From NCBI RefSeq assembly GCF_004357765.1, contig NZ_SMTE01000003.1, positions 248,001 through 312,000 on the forward strand: DNA of 64,000 nucleotides, in the 5' to 3' direction. A program made the position numbers and the translations under genes. Position 1 is the first letter of the stretch. Each line of letters starts with the position of its first letter. Source of the DNA: Pseudomonas putida (lineage in GTDB: Bacteria; Pseudomonadota; Gammaproteobacteria; Pseudomonadales; Pseudomonadaceae). Below are positions 1 through 9,813 of this stretch, in pieces. Under the pieces are notes generated by a model, which worked only from the letters and a program-made list of their open reading frames with translations, made no database searches and was not told the origin of the DNA.

Positions 1-2
1 GT

Positions 3-293
3 TGCCTGGTCGCCCACGGCCTGTTCGGCCTCTCCATTGCCGACGGTCTCAAGACCCGGTGCGAGTATCGTTTCCTGCCGGGCATGTCACTGGGCTGGAC
101 CTGGGACTTCGTGCTGCCGATAAAGGTCAACGATGTGTTGCACGTACGCATGCGCGTCGGAGCGATGCGCCCGAGCAAAAGCCGGCCGGGCTGGGGCATC
201 GTGGTGTTGCCTTCGGAGTTGATCAACCAGCACGGCGAAGTGGTGCAGCGCGGCGAACACCGCTTGATGGTGCCCAGGAGGATCGAAGGATGA
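3..293 (+). CDS. MaoC-like hydratase/dehydratase, 3' part only
   Basis: The reading frame enters from outside the window, so only about the last 96 residues are visible. It runs GLFGLSIADGLKTR ... MSLGWTWDFVLPIKVNDVLHVRMRV ... ELINQHGEVVQRGEHRLMV, which fits the C-terminal half of a MaoC-type hot-dog (R)-specific enoyl-CoA hydratase: the sheet and the GEVV.GEH.L tail are typical. Its stop overlaps the ATG of the next gene (ATGA), so it is translationally coupled to the CoA-transferase. The pair suggests activation and hydration of an acyl-CoA. The substrate cannot be told from the sequence, and the catalytic Asp/His part lies outside the window. Confidence 0.75.
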   Translation, partial: CLVAHGLFGLSIADGLKTRCEYRFLPGMSLGWTWDFVLPIKVNDVLHVRMRVGAMRPSKSRPGWGIVVLPSELINQHGEVVQRGEHRLMVPRRIEG

Positions 294-1522
294 GCCAGGC
301 ATTGCCATTGGCGGGTATCCGCGTCATCGACTACAGCCACTTCCTCGCCGGACCGTATGTGGGCCGCTGTCTTGCGGCGCTGGGCGCAGAGGTGATCAAG
401 GTCGAACGGCCAGGCAGCGGCGATGCCGGCCGCCAGCATGCGTTCACCCTGGATGACCAGCAGAGTGGTTACTTCCTGCAGTTGAACATGGGCAAGCAGG
501 GCGTCAGTGTGAACATGAAGGACCCGCGCGGCAAAGCCTTCATGCAGCGCCTCACCGACTCGGCCGACGTCTTCATCGAAAACTACCGCCCCGGTGCCTT
601 GGACAAGCTTGGCTTGGGTTATGCCGAGTTGGCCGCACGCAATCCGCGCCTGGTGTACTGCTCGATTTCCGCCTACGGCCACACTGGCCCAGATGCGCAC
701 CGCGCGGGCTTCGGACTGATCGCCGAGGCCAAGAGCGGCATCATGCAGATGGTCGGCGTACCAGGCGAGGCCCCGCCGCTGCTGCGGATTTCCCTGGGCG
801 ACATGTATACCGGCATCCATGCCGTGGCCGCGATCAATGCAGCACTGCTGGGCCGGGTCAGCAGCGGCCGCGGGCAGCATATCGACATGGCCCTGTATGA
901 CACGCTGGTGTCGATGCACGAGTACGCAGTGCAGTGCTACACCTTGTCCGATGGCAGCGTGCTGCCCGAGCAGACCGGCCACGACATGCCGACCTCGACG
1001 CTGTATGGCGTGTTCCGCGCCGCTGATGGCGACCTGGTCATCGCCGCCCAGGTCGACGACGCCTGGCAGCGCTTTGCGGTCATGCTCGAAGCCAATGGCG
1101 GGCCGCCCGGATTCGGCAGCGATCACCGCTTCCACAGCCTCAACGGCCGTAACACCCATCGTCAGGCGATCCTCGCGGTAGTTCGCGATTGGGTCGGCGC
1201 GCGCCAGGTGGCCGATATCCTCGCGTTGCTCGACACCATCGACATCCCCAGCGCCAAGGTGCAGCGCATCGACGAGGTACTGGCCGACCCGCAGATCCAG
1301 GCGCGCAACATGGTCATCGAGCAGCAGCACCCACGCTACGGCACCTTGCGACTGCCCAACCTGCCGTTCCGCTTCTCGGACTGCGACACCACCCTCTATC
1401 AGGTGGCCCCGGATCTCGGCCAACACAATGCCGAGGTGGCCGCAGCGCTGGGCTTCAGTCCTGATGAAATCACCGCCATGCAGTCTGACGGTGTGCTGTT
1501 TACCCATGGAGATGCACGATGA
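290..1522 (+). CDS. Class III (CaiB/BaiF family) CoA-transferase
   Basis: The product is 410 residues, a normal length for family III CoA-transferases, which move CoA between carboxylic acids through an enzyme-bound mixed anhydride. The N-terminus has the usual PLAGIRVID and LGAEVIKVERPGSGD segments. The catalytic aspartate is D171 in ISLGDMYTG, followed by GRGQHIDMALYDTL and the C-terminal motif PFRFS. The start at 290 overlaps the stop of the MaoC-like gene, and the stop overlaps the start of the AroE-like gene, so the three form one tightly coupled operon. This suggests a catabolic route in which a carboxylate is activated, hydrated and oxidised. The substrate is unknown. Confidence 0.88.
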   Translation: MSQALPLAGIRVIDYSHFLAGPYVGRCLAALGAEVIKVERPGSGDAGRQHAFTLDDQQSGYFLQLNMGKQGVSVNMKDPRGKAFMQRLTDSADVFIENYRPGALDKLGLGYAELAARNPRLVYCSISAYGHTGPDAHRAGFGLIAEAKSGIMQMVGVPGEAPPLLRISLGDMYTGIHAVAAINAALLGRVSSGRGQHIDMALYDTLVSMHEYAVQCYTLSDGSVLPEQTGHDMPTSTLYGVFRAADGDLVIAAQVDDAWQRFAVMLEANGGPPGFGSDHRFHSLNGRNTHRQAILAVVRDWVGARQVADILALLDTIDIPSAKVQRIDEVLADPQIQARNMVIEQQHPRYGTLRLPNLPFRFSDCDTTLYQVAPDLGQHNAEVAAALGFSPDEITAMQSDGVLFTHGDAR

Positions 1523-2337
1523 GCGACCGCTACGCAGTGATCGGCAGGCCGATCAACCACACCAAGTCCCCCCTGATCCATGGCTTGTTCGCCCAGGCCT
1601 GCGGACAGACCTTGGTGTATGACGCCATCGAAGGAGAACCCGAGGGCTTCGAGAGCCAAGTCCTGCAGTTTCACCGTGAGGGCGGGCTGGGGATGAACAT
1701 CACCGCCCCGTTCAAGCTGCGTGCCTTCGAGCTCGCTGACCGGCGTAGCGAGCGGGCGCAGCTGGCGCGGGCGGCCAATGCGCTGAAGTTCGAGGATGGC
1801 AGCCTCTACGCCGAGAACTTCGATGGTATCGGCCTGCTCCGGGACATCGAAGAGAACCTCGACGAGCCGCTACGCGATCGTCGGGTGTTGTTGCTCGGTG
1901 CCGGCGGAGCAGCGCGCGGAGCGCTATTGCCATTCCTGCAGGCGGGGCCCAGCGAGCTGGTGATCGCCAACCGAGACATGGCCAAGGCAGTAGCCCTGCG
2001 TAACGAGGTGGATCATCCTCGGCTACGAATCAGCCGGTACGAGGAACTGCATGAGCAGACCTTCGACATCGTGGTCAACGCCACCTCCGCCAGCCTCAGC
2101 GGCGAACTACCGCCTCTGCCTGACAGTGTGTTCGAGAGCACGCGGCTGGCGTATGAACTGGCCTATGGCAAAGGACTTACACCTTTCCTAGGCCAAGCTC
2201 AGGCCAAGGGTGTGAAACGCCTTGCCGATGGAGTCGGCATGCTAATCGAGCAGGCTGCCGAGGCTTTTGCCTGGTGGCGAGGGGTGAGGCCAAGCACGCA
2301 AGCGGTCATTGAACAACTGACCATTCCGTTGAGGTAA
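1519..2337 (+). CDS. Shikimate/quinate dehydrogenase-family paralogue
   Basis: The product is 272 residues, the length of AroE-type NAD(P)-dependent dehydrogenases. The catalytic pair is conserved: K66 in NITAPFKLRAF and D102 in NFDGIGL. The nucleotide site is LLGAGGAARGALLPFL. The substrate side differs from true AroE. The usual shikimate-binding S-K-S is T15-K16-S17 here (NHTKSPLIH), and the usual N-T-D-G is N-F-D-G. A canonical aroE is present at 59338-60162, so this copy probably has another substrate, as in the AroE-like and RifI-like subclasses known from pseudomonads. The operon with CoA-transferase and MaoC-like genes points to catabolism. Assignment to the superfamily is secure; the substrate is not. 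Confidence 0.85.
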   Translation: MSDRYAVIGRPINHTKSPLIHGLFAQACGQTLVYDAIEGEPEGFESQVLQFHREGGLGMNITAPFKLRAFELADRRSERAQLARAANALKFEDGSLYAENFDGIGLLRDIEENLDEPLRDRRVLLLGAGGAARGALLPFLQAGPSELVIANRDMAKAVALRNEVDHPRLRISRYEELHEQTFDIVVNATSASLSGELPPLPDSVFESTRLAYELAYGKGLTPFLGQAQAKGVKRLADGVGMLIEQAAEAFAWWRGVRPSTQAVIEQLTIPLR

Positions 2338-2905
2338 GGCCATGGTTACCTGTGCAGGCCTGCACTAAGTCATGTGCAGTCCGTGCGAGCCTTTTCGCGG
2401 GCAAGCCCGCTCCCAAAGGATCAACATCGCTTTCGAATGCGAAGGGGTACCTGTGGGAGCGGGCTTGCCCACGAAGAGGCCGGCCCAGACAACCAAAGTA
2501 CTCGAAGGGAGATCTCAACGGTCTGGTCAAGGTGCTGTTCTGCGATAGGTCCCGATGCGGCCCACATAATGTGAAAACCATTGCGCATTAAACAAAAAAC
2601 ATCAGTTCTGTTTCAGACTAATTCTATTTTTTGTAGGGCATTTCCGATTCATACTCTTGCGCCTGCCAAACCATTGCTACTGCTGGAATGGGGGCCTAGT
2701 CTCGGGAAGTCGCTGGTGAAACAGCGACCGGCTTTGACAGGCCGACCCTATCTCAGACACGCGCAAGCGCTATGGCGGCTGTGCGCGGGGCACCTTCGTG
2801 TGCGCCGAGTCACTCTGGGATCCTCGGTCTGTCAACCCGCGTACAGCTGCCACCCTCTTGTTTGACAGCGAGCTTGTGGTAGCCCCACTGATCCCAGAGG
2901 TGCAT
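2338..2905. other. Long intergenic region with a REP pair and a ghost leader
   Basis: No convincing gene is seen in these 568 bases. Just after the AroE-like stop there is a 14-base palindrome, GTGCAGGCCTGCAC, at 2352-2365. A REP inverted pair follows at about 2386-2485. Next comes a stretch (about 2486-2520) resembling the leader of the DUF3077-like gene at 3323 but lacking its start codon. From 2580 to 2660 the DNA is clearly more AT-rich than its surroundings, perhaps the promoter zone of the small gene at 2906. I could not place a -35/-10 pair with confidence. Confidence 0.6.
2386..2485. repeat. REP inverted pair (BIME-like), first copy
   Basis: Two facing copies of the pseudomonad REP motif (CGCGGGCAAGCCCGCTCCCA and its complement) flank a loop of about 30 bases. 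The left arm ends near 2415 and the right arm runs about 2452-2485. The arms carry several mismatches. The loop is the reverse complement of the loop in the pair at 3186-3291, so the two elements sit in opposite orientation. Such elements are usually non-coding hairpins mobilised by RAYT transposases; no RAYT gene is in the window. Confidence 0.85.
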
Positions 2906-3172
2906 ATGCGCAAGTTAGTCCCCGATCCACCCGCTTCCTCCCTCGAATCGTCCATCGCCTTGCAAGACACCCTCGTGCAGGCCTTCGAGCACATCCTTTG
3001 CGCCTTATCCGTCGCCAGCCAATCCGTGCTGCTCAACCCTGTCAGTCCAAGCTCGAAGATCATGCAGGCCGTGATTCATGAGATGGCGACTGTGCAGGCC
3101 TTGTTGGAGTCGGCGGAAGAGCACGCGCAGATGCGGGCGCATCTGCCGACCGAGCCGCGAACGCTGCATTAA
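2906..3172 (+). CDS. Small DUF6124-like protein, 88 residues
   Basis: Begins MRKLVPDPP, an opening typical of a family of small Pseudomonas proteins of unknown function (DUF6124-like), and then has a mostly helical segment of about 60 residues. I chose the ATG at 2906 because AGAGG lies five bases upstream and the family starts there; a longer frame from 2798 has no such support. No signal peptide or membrane segment is seen. It lies just upstream of the DUF3077-like gene, with a REP pair between them. Proteins of these two families are often found as neighbours in pseudomonads (recalled, not checked). Function unknown. Confidence 0.65.
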   Translation: MRKLVPDPPASSLESSIALQDTLVQAFEHILCALSVASQSVLLNPVSPSSKIMQAVIHEMATVQALLESAEEHAQMRAHLPTEPRTLH

Positions 3173-3185
3173 GTGATGGGTTGCC

Positions 3186-3291
3186 TGGGCGGGCCTCTTC
3201 GCGGGCAAGCCCGCTCCCACAGGTACCCCTTCGCATTCGAAAGCGATGTCGATCCTGTGGGAGCGGGCTTGCCCGCGAAGAGGCCCGCCCA
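3186..3291. repeat. REP inverted pair with perfect 38-base arms
   Basis: Bases 3186-3223 and 3254-3291 are exact reverse complements, each holding the pseudomonad REP core CGCGGGCAAGCCCGCTCCCA, with a 30-base loop. The whole would form a very long hairpin in RNA between the DUF6124-like and DUF3077-like genes. It may shield the upstream mRNA or act as a weak terminator. The perfect arms suggest recent insertion or gene conversion, compared with the decayed pair at 2386-2485. Confidence 0.92.
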
Positions 3292-3322
3292 GACAACCAC
3301 AATTTTCGAAGGGAGATCGACA

Positions 3323-3592
3323 ATGACCACAACCGCCGTCATACCCGGCGAAACCTGCTTCTACCAAGGTGAAGGCCAAAGCCAACCACTGTTTCGCATC
3401 GAGCCCGGCATCGACTGCCAGTTCGCCCGCGAACAAGCTTCCGAACTGATGGGTTACGCACGGGACATGACCCTGGATGGCCTGATGGAGCGAAACCACA
3501 CGCTGATCTGGGCCTCGTATTACCTCACAGCCCTGGCCAAGGCACTGCTCGACGATGCTGAGATCGGGCTGATGAAGGCCAAGGCCGTTTGA
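3323..3592 (+). CDS. Small DUF3077-like protein, 89 residues
   Basis: Begins MTTTAVIPGETCFYQGEGQSQ and continues PLFRIEPGIDCQFAREQASELMGYARDMTLDGLME. This matches a family of short Pseudomonas proteins (DUF3077-like) with the pattern LF.+.PGI....A...AS.L+..A..+T+. Start 3323 is preceded by GAAGGGAGA at a good distance; earlier in-frame codons would lie inside the REP hairpin. The protein is predicted soluble and helical with two cysteines. It is followed directly by a bidirectional terminator. Function unknown; the neighbouring DUF6124-like gene is a likely partner. Confidence 0.68.
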   Translation: MTTTAVIPGETCFYQGEGQSQPLFRIEPGIDCQFAREQASELMGYARDMTLDGLMERNHTLIWASYYLTALAKALLDDAEIGLMKAKAV

Positions 3593-3597
3593 CGAAA

Positions 3598-3627
3598 ATG
3601 CCCCGCAGGCGTAAGCCTGCGGGGCAT
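3598..3627. terminator. Bidirectional terminator between small gene and glmS
   Basis: Perfect palindrome with 13-base arms ATGCCCCGCAGGC and GCCTGCGGGGCAT around a GTAA loop. It lies six bases after the DUF3077-like stop and 42 bases beyond the glmS stop, where two convergent genes meet. There is no strong T-run on either side. Confidence 0.75.
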
Positions 3628-3705
3628 TCAAAGGATGATGCGAGCAACCACGACGCGACCGTCAGCGCCTCACTCCACCGTCACCGACTTCGCCAGGTTC
3701 CGCGG
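3628..3705 (-). other. Tn7 attachment region (attTn7), unoccupied
   Basis: Tn7-type elements recognise the 3' end of glmS (here the codons for AKSVTVE, 3670 onward) and insert about 25 bases beyond the stop, which would be near 3645. The short gap between the glmS stop and the terminator at 3598-3627 shows no Tn7 end or foreign gene, so the site looks empty. The role comes from established knowledge of glmS and Tn7, not from any special feature here. Confidence 0.6.
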
Positions 3706-5505
3706 CTGATCCACATCCGTACCCTTCAACACCGCCACGTAATACGACAGCAACTGCAGCGGGATGGTGTACAGAATCGGCGCCAGGGCATCGGCGATAT
3801 GCGGCACCTTGATCACATGGGTACCTTCGCCATTGGTCATACCCGCCTGTTCATCGGCGAACACCACCAGCTCACCACCCCGCGCACGGACTTCCTGCAG
3901 GTTCGACTTCAGCTTCTCCAGCAGTTCGTTGTTCGGCGCCACGGTCACCACCGGCATGTCGCTGTCCACCAGCGCCAGCGGGCCATGCTTGAGCTCACCG
4001 GCCGGGTAGGCTTCGGCATGGATGTAGGAGATTTCCTTGAGCTTGAGCGCACCTTCCATCGCCACCGGGTACTGCGCGCCTCGGCCGAGGAACAGGGTGT
4101 GGTGCTTGTCGGCGAACAGCTCGGCGGTCTTTTCCACAGTGCTGTCCATGGCCAGGGCTTCGCCCAGGCGGGTCGGCAGGCGACGCAGCTCTTCGACCAA
4201 CTCGGCTTCCACCCCGGCCTCGAGGGTCCCGCGTACCTGGCCGAGGGCCAGGGTCAGCAACATCAGCGATACCAACTGGGTGGTGAAGGCCTTGGTAGAG
4301 GCTACGCCGATTTCCGGACCGGCCAAAGTCAGCAAGGTCAGGTCAGACTCACGCACCAACGAGCTGATGCCGACGTTGCAGATCGCCAGGCTGCCGAGGA
4401 AGCCCAGTTCCTTGGCATTGCGCAGGGCGGCCAGGGTGTCTGCGGTTTCGCCGGACTGGGAGATCGAGACGAACAGGGTGTCAGGCTGGACCACCACCTT
4501 GCGGTAGCGGAACTCGCTGGCGACTTCGACCTGGCACGGAATACCAGCAAGGCTCTCGAGCCAGTAACGGGCGACCATACCGGCGTGGTAACTGGTGCCG
4601 CAGGCGACGATCTGCACGTTGCGCACCTTGGCGAACAGCTCGGCCGCCTGTGGACCGAAGGCCTGCACCAGCACGTGGTCCTTGCCCAGGCGCCCTTCCA
4701 GAGTCCGCTGTACCACAGCCGGCTGCTCGTGGATCTCCTTGAGCATGAAATGACGATAGGCACCTTTGTCGGCAGCCTCGGCGCCTTCGTGGTATTGCAC
4801 CACCTCACGCTGAACCTGGTCATCGGCCTGGTTCCAGATGGTCACCTGGTCGCGGCGAATCTCGGCGATGTCACCCTCCTCCAGGTACATGAAGCGGTCG
4901 GTGACCTGACGCAACGCAAGCTGGTCGGAGGCCAGGAAGTTCTCGCCATGGCCCAGGCCGATCACCAGCGGGCTACCGCTGCGGGCGGCGACCAGGCGGT
5001 CGGGTTGTTTCACGCTGATCAACGCCAGGCCGTACGCACCGTGCAGGCGCTTGATTGCCGCCTTGAGCGCGCCGGCAAGGTCCGGAATGGACTTGAGGGT
5101 GTGGTGGATCAGGTGGACGATCACCTCGGTGTCGGTCTGCGAGGCGAACACGTAGCCCAGGTCCTTGAGCTCTTCACGCAGTTCTTCGTGGTTTTCGATG
5201 ATGCCGTTGTGCACCACGGCAACTTCGTTGCCGGAGAAATGAGGGTGGGCATTGCCTTCGGTCGGCGCACCGTGGGTGGCCCAGCGGGTATGGGCGATGC
5301 CCAACTGGCCGATCAGTGGGTCGGCGGTATTAGCCGCCTCAAGCTCGGCGACCTTGCCGATGCGACGCAGACGCTGGAGCTCGCCTTGCTGGGTGTAGAC
5401 GGACAGGCCGGCACTGTCGTACCCGCGGTACTCCAGGCGCTTGAGGCCTTCGATCAGGATGGCGGTGATGTTGCGCTCGGCTACTGCTCCGACGATTCCA
5501 CACAT
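3670..5505 (-). CDS. glmS: Glutamine-fructose-6-phosphate aminotransferase
   Basis: GlmS makes glucosamine-6-phosphate from fructose-6-phosphate and glutamine, the first step to UDP-GlcNAc. The product is 611 residues. The class II glutaminase domain starts MCGIVGAV with the nucleophile Cys as residue 2, followed by YRGYDSAG and RWATHG. Two SIS isomerase domains follow, ending [10 protein letters not shown] chose the ATG at 5505 rather than 5511 because the nucleophile must be exposed after Met removal and GGAG lies eight bases from 5505 but only two from 5511. It follows glmR by two bases, so the two are co-transcribed. Confidence 0.97.
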   Translation of the reverse strand: MCGIVGAVAERNITAILIEGLKRLEYRGYDSAGLSVYTQQGELQRLRRIGKVAELEAANTADPLIGQLGIAHTRWATHGAPTEGNAHPHFSGNEVAVVHNGIIENHEELREELKDLGYVFASQTDTEVIVHLIHHTLKSIPDLAGALKAAIKRLHGAYGLALISVKQPDRLVAARSGSPLVIGLGHGENFLASDQLALRQVTDRFMYLEEGDIAEIRRDQVTIWNQADDQVQREVVQYHEGAEAADKGAYRHFMLKEIHEQPAVVQRTLEGRLGKDHVLVQAFGPQAAELFAKVRNVQIVACGTSYHAGMVARYWLESLAGIPCQVEVASEFRYRKVVVQPDTLFVSISQSGETADTLAALRNAKELGFLGSLAICNVGISSLVRESDLTLLTLAGPEIGVASTKAFTTQLVSLMLLTLALGQVRGTLEAGVEAELVEELRRLPTRLGEALAMDSTVEKTAELFADKHHTLFLGRGAQYPVAMEGALKLKEISYIHAEAYPAGELKHGPLALVDSDMPVVTVAPNNELLEKLKSNLQEVRARGGELVVFADEQAGMTNGEGTHVIKVPHIADALAPILYTIPLQLLSYYVAVLKGTDVDQPRNLAKSVTVE

Positions 5506-5507
5506 AG

Positions 5508-6284
5508 TCATTGCTCCTGGCTGATCGCGGCACAGATCAGATTGATGCCGCGGGCTTGTATCTGTTCGCGTGCCGCTGCGGGCAGGCGTTCGTCTGTAAT
5601 CAGGGTGCTCACGCTGCTCCAGGGCAGCTCGAGGTTTGGGATCTTTCGCCCAACCTTATCGGACTCGACCATCACGATCACTTCACGGGCGACTTCGGCC
5701 ATGACCCGGCTCAGGCCGAGCAGTTCGTTGAAGGTGGTGGTGCCACGGGTAAGGTCGATCCCATCCGCGCCGATGAAAAGCTGGTCGAAATCGTAGGAGC
5801 GTAGTACCTGCTCGGCGACCTGGCCCTGGAACGACTCGGAATGCGGGTCCCAGGTGCCGCCGGTCATCAACAGCACCGGCTCGTGTTCGAGTTCGCTGAT
5901 GGCGCGGGCGACGTTCAACGAGTTGGTCATCACGACCAAACCGGGTTGGCGCCCTAGCTCCGGGATCATGGCGGCAGTGGTGCTGCCGCTGTCGATGATG
6001 ATGCGGGCGTGTTCGCGAATGCGTGCGACCGCAGCGCGGGCGATGGCCTTCTTGTAGGCCGATACCGGTTGCGCGGTTTCACCGAGCATCTCCTGTGGTA
6101 CAGGCACCGCTCCACCGTAGCGACGCAGCAGCAGGCCGTTGGCCTCCAGGGCGGCGAGGTCCTTGCGGATGGTCACTTCCGAGGTCTCGAAGCGCCGTGC
6201 CAAGGCGTCCACGCTCACCTCGCCCTGCTCGTTGAGCAAGGCCAGGATATTGTGACGACGCTGAGGGGTATTGCGTTTCGACAT
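5508..6284 (-). CDS. glmR: DeoR-family regulator of amino-sugar synthesis
   Basis: The 258-residue protein has a DeoR N-terminal helix-turn-helix (about residues 6-57, [35 protein letters not shown]). A DeoR-type sugar-phosphate sensor domain follows, with [10 protein letters not shown] and [13 protein letters not shown]. In pseudomonads the gene between glmU and glmS encodes GlmR, thought to adjust glmS expression to cell-wall precursor demand. Its stop is two bases before the glmS ATG, so it is coupled to its probable target. A palindrome at 6296-6308, twelve bases before the start, may be its own operator. Confidence 0.9.
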   Translation of the reverse strand: MSKRNTPQRRHNILALLNEQGEVSVDALARRFETSEVTIRKDLAALEANGLLLRRYGGAVPVPQEMLGETAQPVSAYKKAIARAAVARIREHARIIIDSGSTTAAMIPELGRQPGLVVMTNSLNVARAISELEHEPVLLMTGGTWDPHSESFQGQVAEQVLRSYDFDQLFIGADGIDLTRGTTTFNELLGLSRVMAEVAREVIVMVESDKVGRKIPNLELPWSSVSTLITDERLPAAAREQIQARGINLICAAISQEQ

Positions 6285-6295
6285 GAGCGCTTAAG

Positions 6296-6308
6296 TTTCG
6301 ATTCGAAA
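6296..6308. promoter_or_regulatory. Possible GlmR operator
   Basis: TTTCGA-T-TCGAAA is a perfect palindrome placed twelve bases upstream of the glmR start codon. Its position overlapping the 5' leader would suit autoregulation. There is no second copy at other glm genes that I could see, so binding is a guess. Confidence 0.3.
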
Positions 6309-6406
6309 GATAATGGTTGCAATCAAAACCTAAGATCATCGATTCGTCAAGCTGTGGATAAGTTTAAAGACGAATTCGTCCCCTGTAGGAGCGGTAAAGC
6401 AATAAA

Positions 6407-6436
6407 AAAGCCGACTTATGCACATAAGTCGGCTTT
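6407..6436 (-). terminator. Terminator after glmU
   Basis: Arms AAAGCCGACTTATG and CATAAGTCGGCTTT form a strong hairpin 23 bases beyond the glmU stop. Read on the minus strand it is followed by TTTTTATT, a standard intrinsic terminator. It separates glmU from glmR-glmS. The 120 bases between it and glmR hold a TTATCCACA box (6353-6361). Confidence 0.88.
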
Positions 6437-6459
6437 CGATCGAAGCAGCTGTGTATAAC

Positions 6460-7827
6460 TCAGCTCTTCTTGATCTTCTCGGGACGCTTCCACCCATCGA
6501 TGTTGCGCTGACGCGCCCGCGCCACGGCCAACTGACCTGCTTCCACGGTCTGGGTAACGGTCGAACCGGCTGCGGTAGTCGCGCCATCCTTGATATCCAC
6601 AGGCGCCACCAACGAATTGTTGGACCCGATGAACACGTCCTCCCCCATCACGGTCTTGAACTTGTTGGCGCCATCGTAGTTGCAAGTGATGGTACCGGCA
6701 CCAATGTTGGTGCGTGCGCCGACCTCGGCATCACCCAGGTAGGTCAGATGGCCGGCCTTGGCGCCTTCGCCCAGGTGTGCATTCTTCAACTCGACGAAGT
6801 TACCCACATGGGCCTTGGCGTCCAGCACACTGCCCGGGCGCAGGCGAGCGAACGGGCCGGCATCGCTGCCCTCGCCCATCATCGCGCCTTCCAGATGGCT
6901 GTTGGCTTTGACGACCACACCCTTGCGCAAGGTGCTGTTCTTGATCACACAGTTCGGGCCAATCTGCACGTCATCCTCGATGACGACCTTGCCTTCGAGA
7001 ATCACGTTGATGTCGATCAGCACATCACGCCCAACCGTTACCTCACCGCGCACGTCGAAACGTGCCGGATCACGCAGCGTCACCCCCTGGGCCATCAGTC
7101 GGCGGGCTTCACGCAACTGGTAATGGCGCTCGAGCTCGGACAACTGGCGACGGTCGTTGGCGCCCTGCACTTCCATCGGGTCATGGGGCTGTTCGGTGGC
7201 CACCACCAGGCCGTCGGCCACGGCCATGGCGATGACGTCGGTCAGGTAGTACTCGCCTTGGGCATTGTCGTTGGACAGACGGCTCATCCAGTCAGCCAGG
7301 CGGGCGGCTGGCAAGGCAAGGATGCCGGTATTGCCTTCCTTGATCGCCTTCTGCGCGTCGGTTGCGTCCTTGTGCTCGACGATGGCGGTCACCTGACCTT
7401 GGGCGTCGCGCACGATGCGGCCGTAGCCGGTAGGGTCCTGCAAGGTCACGGTCAGCAGGCCGAGCTGCTGGTCGCTGACCTTGGCCAACAGACGCTGCAG
7501 GGTTTCCACCTCGATCAGCGGTACGTCGCCGTAGAGCACCAGCACGGTGTCGGCAGTGATCGCCGGCAGGGCCTGGGCCACGGCGTGGCCGGTACCCAGC
7601 TGCTTGTCCTGCATGACGAAGTTCAGGTCGTCGGCGGCCAGGCGCTCACGCACCAGCTCGGCGCCGTGGCCGATGACCACGTGAATGCCCTGCGGCTGCA
7701 ACTGGCGAGCGCTGTGGATAACATGGCCGAGCATGGAGTTGCCGGCGACCGGGTGGAGCACCTTGGGCAGCGCCGAGCGCATACGGGTACCTTGGCCGGC
7801 GGCGAGGATAACGATATCGAGTGACAT
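6460..7827 (-). CDS. glmU: Bifunctional GlcN-1-P acetyltransferase / GlcNAc-1-P uridyltransferase
   Basis: GlmU makes UDP-GlcNAc for peptidoglycan and LPS, acting downstream of GlmS and GlmM. The product is 455 residues. The N-terminal pyrophosphorylase domain carries LAAGQGTRM (residues 8-16) with the PKVLHPV segment and LYGDVPLI. The C-terminal left-handed beta-helix acetyltransferase has hexapeptide repeats ([17 protein letters not shown] ... [14 protein letters not shown]) and the acetyl-CoA region [21 protein letters not shown]. It lies after the atp operon, cut off from it by a terminator at 7886-7914, the usual pseudomonad order. Confidence 0.97.
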   Translation of the reverse strand: MSLDIVILAAGQGTRMRSALPKVLHPVAGNSMLGHVIHSARQLQPQGIHVVIGHGAELVRERLAADDLNFVMQDKQLGTGHAVAQALPAITADTVLVLYGDVPLIEVETLQRLLAKVSDQQLGLLTVTLQDPTGYGRIVRDAQGQVTAIVEHKDATDAQKAIKEGNTGILALPAARLADWMSRLSNDNAQGEYYLTDVIAMAVADGLVVATEQPHDPMEVQGANDRRQLSELERHYQLREARRLMAQGVTLRDPARFDVRGEVTVGRDVLIDINVILEGKVVIEDDVQIGPNCVIKNSTLRKGVVVKANSHLEGAMMGEGSDAGPFARLRPGSVLDAKAHVGNFVELKNAHLGEGAKAGHLTYLGDAEVGARTNIGAGTITCNYDGANKFKTVMGEDVFIGSNNSLVAPVDIKDGATTAAGSTVTQTVEAGQLAVARARQRNIDGWKRPEKIKKS

Positions 7828-7885
7828 TGACTGGCTACCAATCCGGGGCGGTCAGACACGACCGACTGAGGGGGAACAGAAAAAG

Positions 7886-7914
7886 AAAAAGGGTAGCCGA
7901 TGGCTACCCTTTTT
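7886..7914 (-). terminator. Terminator of the atp operon
   Basis: Hairpin GGGTAGCC-gat-GGCTACCC flanked by A-runs on the left and T-runs on the right, so it can work in both directions. On the minus strand it lies 25 bases beyond the atpC stop and ends the atp transcript before glmU. Confidence 0.9.
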
Positions 7915-7939
7915 CTCAATCTACATGAAGCCAGCGGTG

Positions 7940-8365
7940 TTAGCCGCCGAACTTCTTGCGGATCTGCTGGACGGTGCGCAGCTGGGCTGCGGCCTCGGCC
8001 AGACGTGCGGATGCGGCTGAGTAGTCGAAATCCGCGCCTTTCTCATGCAGGGCCTTCTCAGCTGCCTTGACGGCATCCTGAGCGGAGGCTTCGTCCAGGT
8101 CGGCGGCACGTTGCACGGTATCGGCGAGTACCTTGACCATGTTCGGCTGCACTTCGAGGAAGCCACCAGAGATGTAGAACACCTCGCGATCGCCACCCTG
8201 CTTGGTCAACGTGATCGGACCTGGTTTCAGATTGGTGATCAGCGGCGCGTGGCCCGGAGCGATACCCAGATCGCCCAGGTTGCCGTGCGCAACCACCATC
8301 TCGACCAGACCGGAGAAGATTTCTCCTTCCGCGCTGACGATATCGCAATGGACTGTCATAGCCAT
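7940..8365 (-). CDS. atpC: ATP synthase F1 epsilon subunit
   Basis: Epsilon is the rotor-stalk subunit that couples to gamma and can inhibit ATP hydrolysis. The product is 141 residues: a beta-sandwich ([31 protein letters not shown]) and a C-terminal helical pair ([34 protein letters not shown]). I keep the first ATG (MAMTV) because GAGG lies seven bases upstream; starting two codons later would also be acceptable. Last gene of the atp operon. Confidence 0.96.
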   Translation of the reverse strand: MAMTVHCDIVSAEGEIFSGLVEMVVAHGNLGDLGIAPGHAPLITNLKPGPITLTKQGGDREVFYISGGFLEVQPNMVKVLADTVQRAADLDEASAQDAVKAAEKALHEKGADFDYSAASARLAEAAAQLRTVQQIRKKFGG

Positions 8366-8409
8366 CTGCTTGCCTCAACCTGATTAGCGCCCCTTGCGGG
8401 GCGCCGGGA

Positions 8410-9813
<1,404 letters not shown>

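Noticed and set aside
711-745. Apparent loss of the catalytic Asp in the CoA-transferase (GFGLIAEA where many relatives have GYDLIAQA)
   Set aside because: The catalytic aspartate of family III enzymes corresponds to D171 in ISLGDMYTG, which is present; the other position is variable.
3589-5796. 735-codon open frame on the plus strand opposite glmS and glmR
   Set aside because: It is antisense to two well-supported genes and has low-complexity His/Gln/Gly composition typical of shadow frames in GC-rich DNA.
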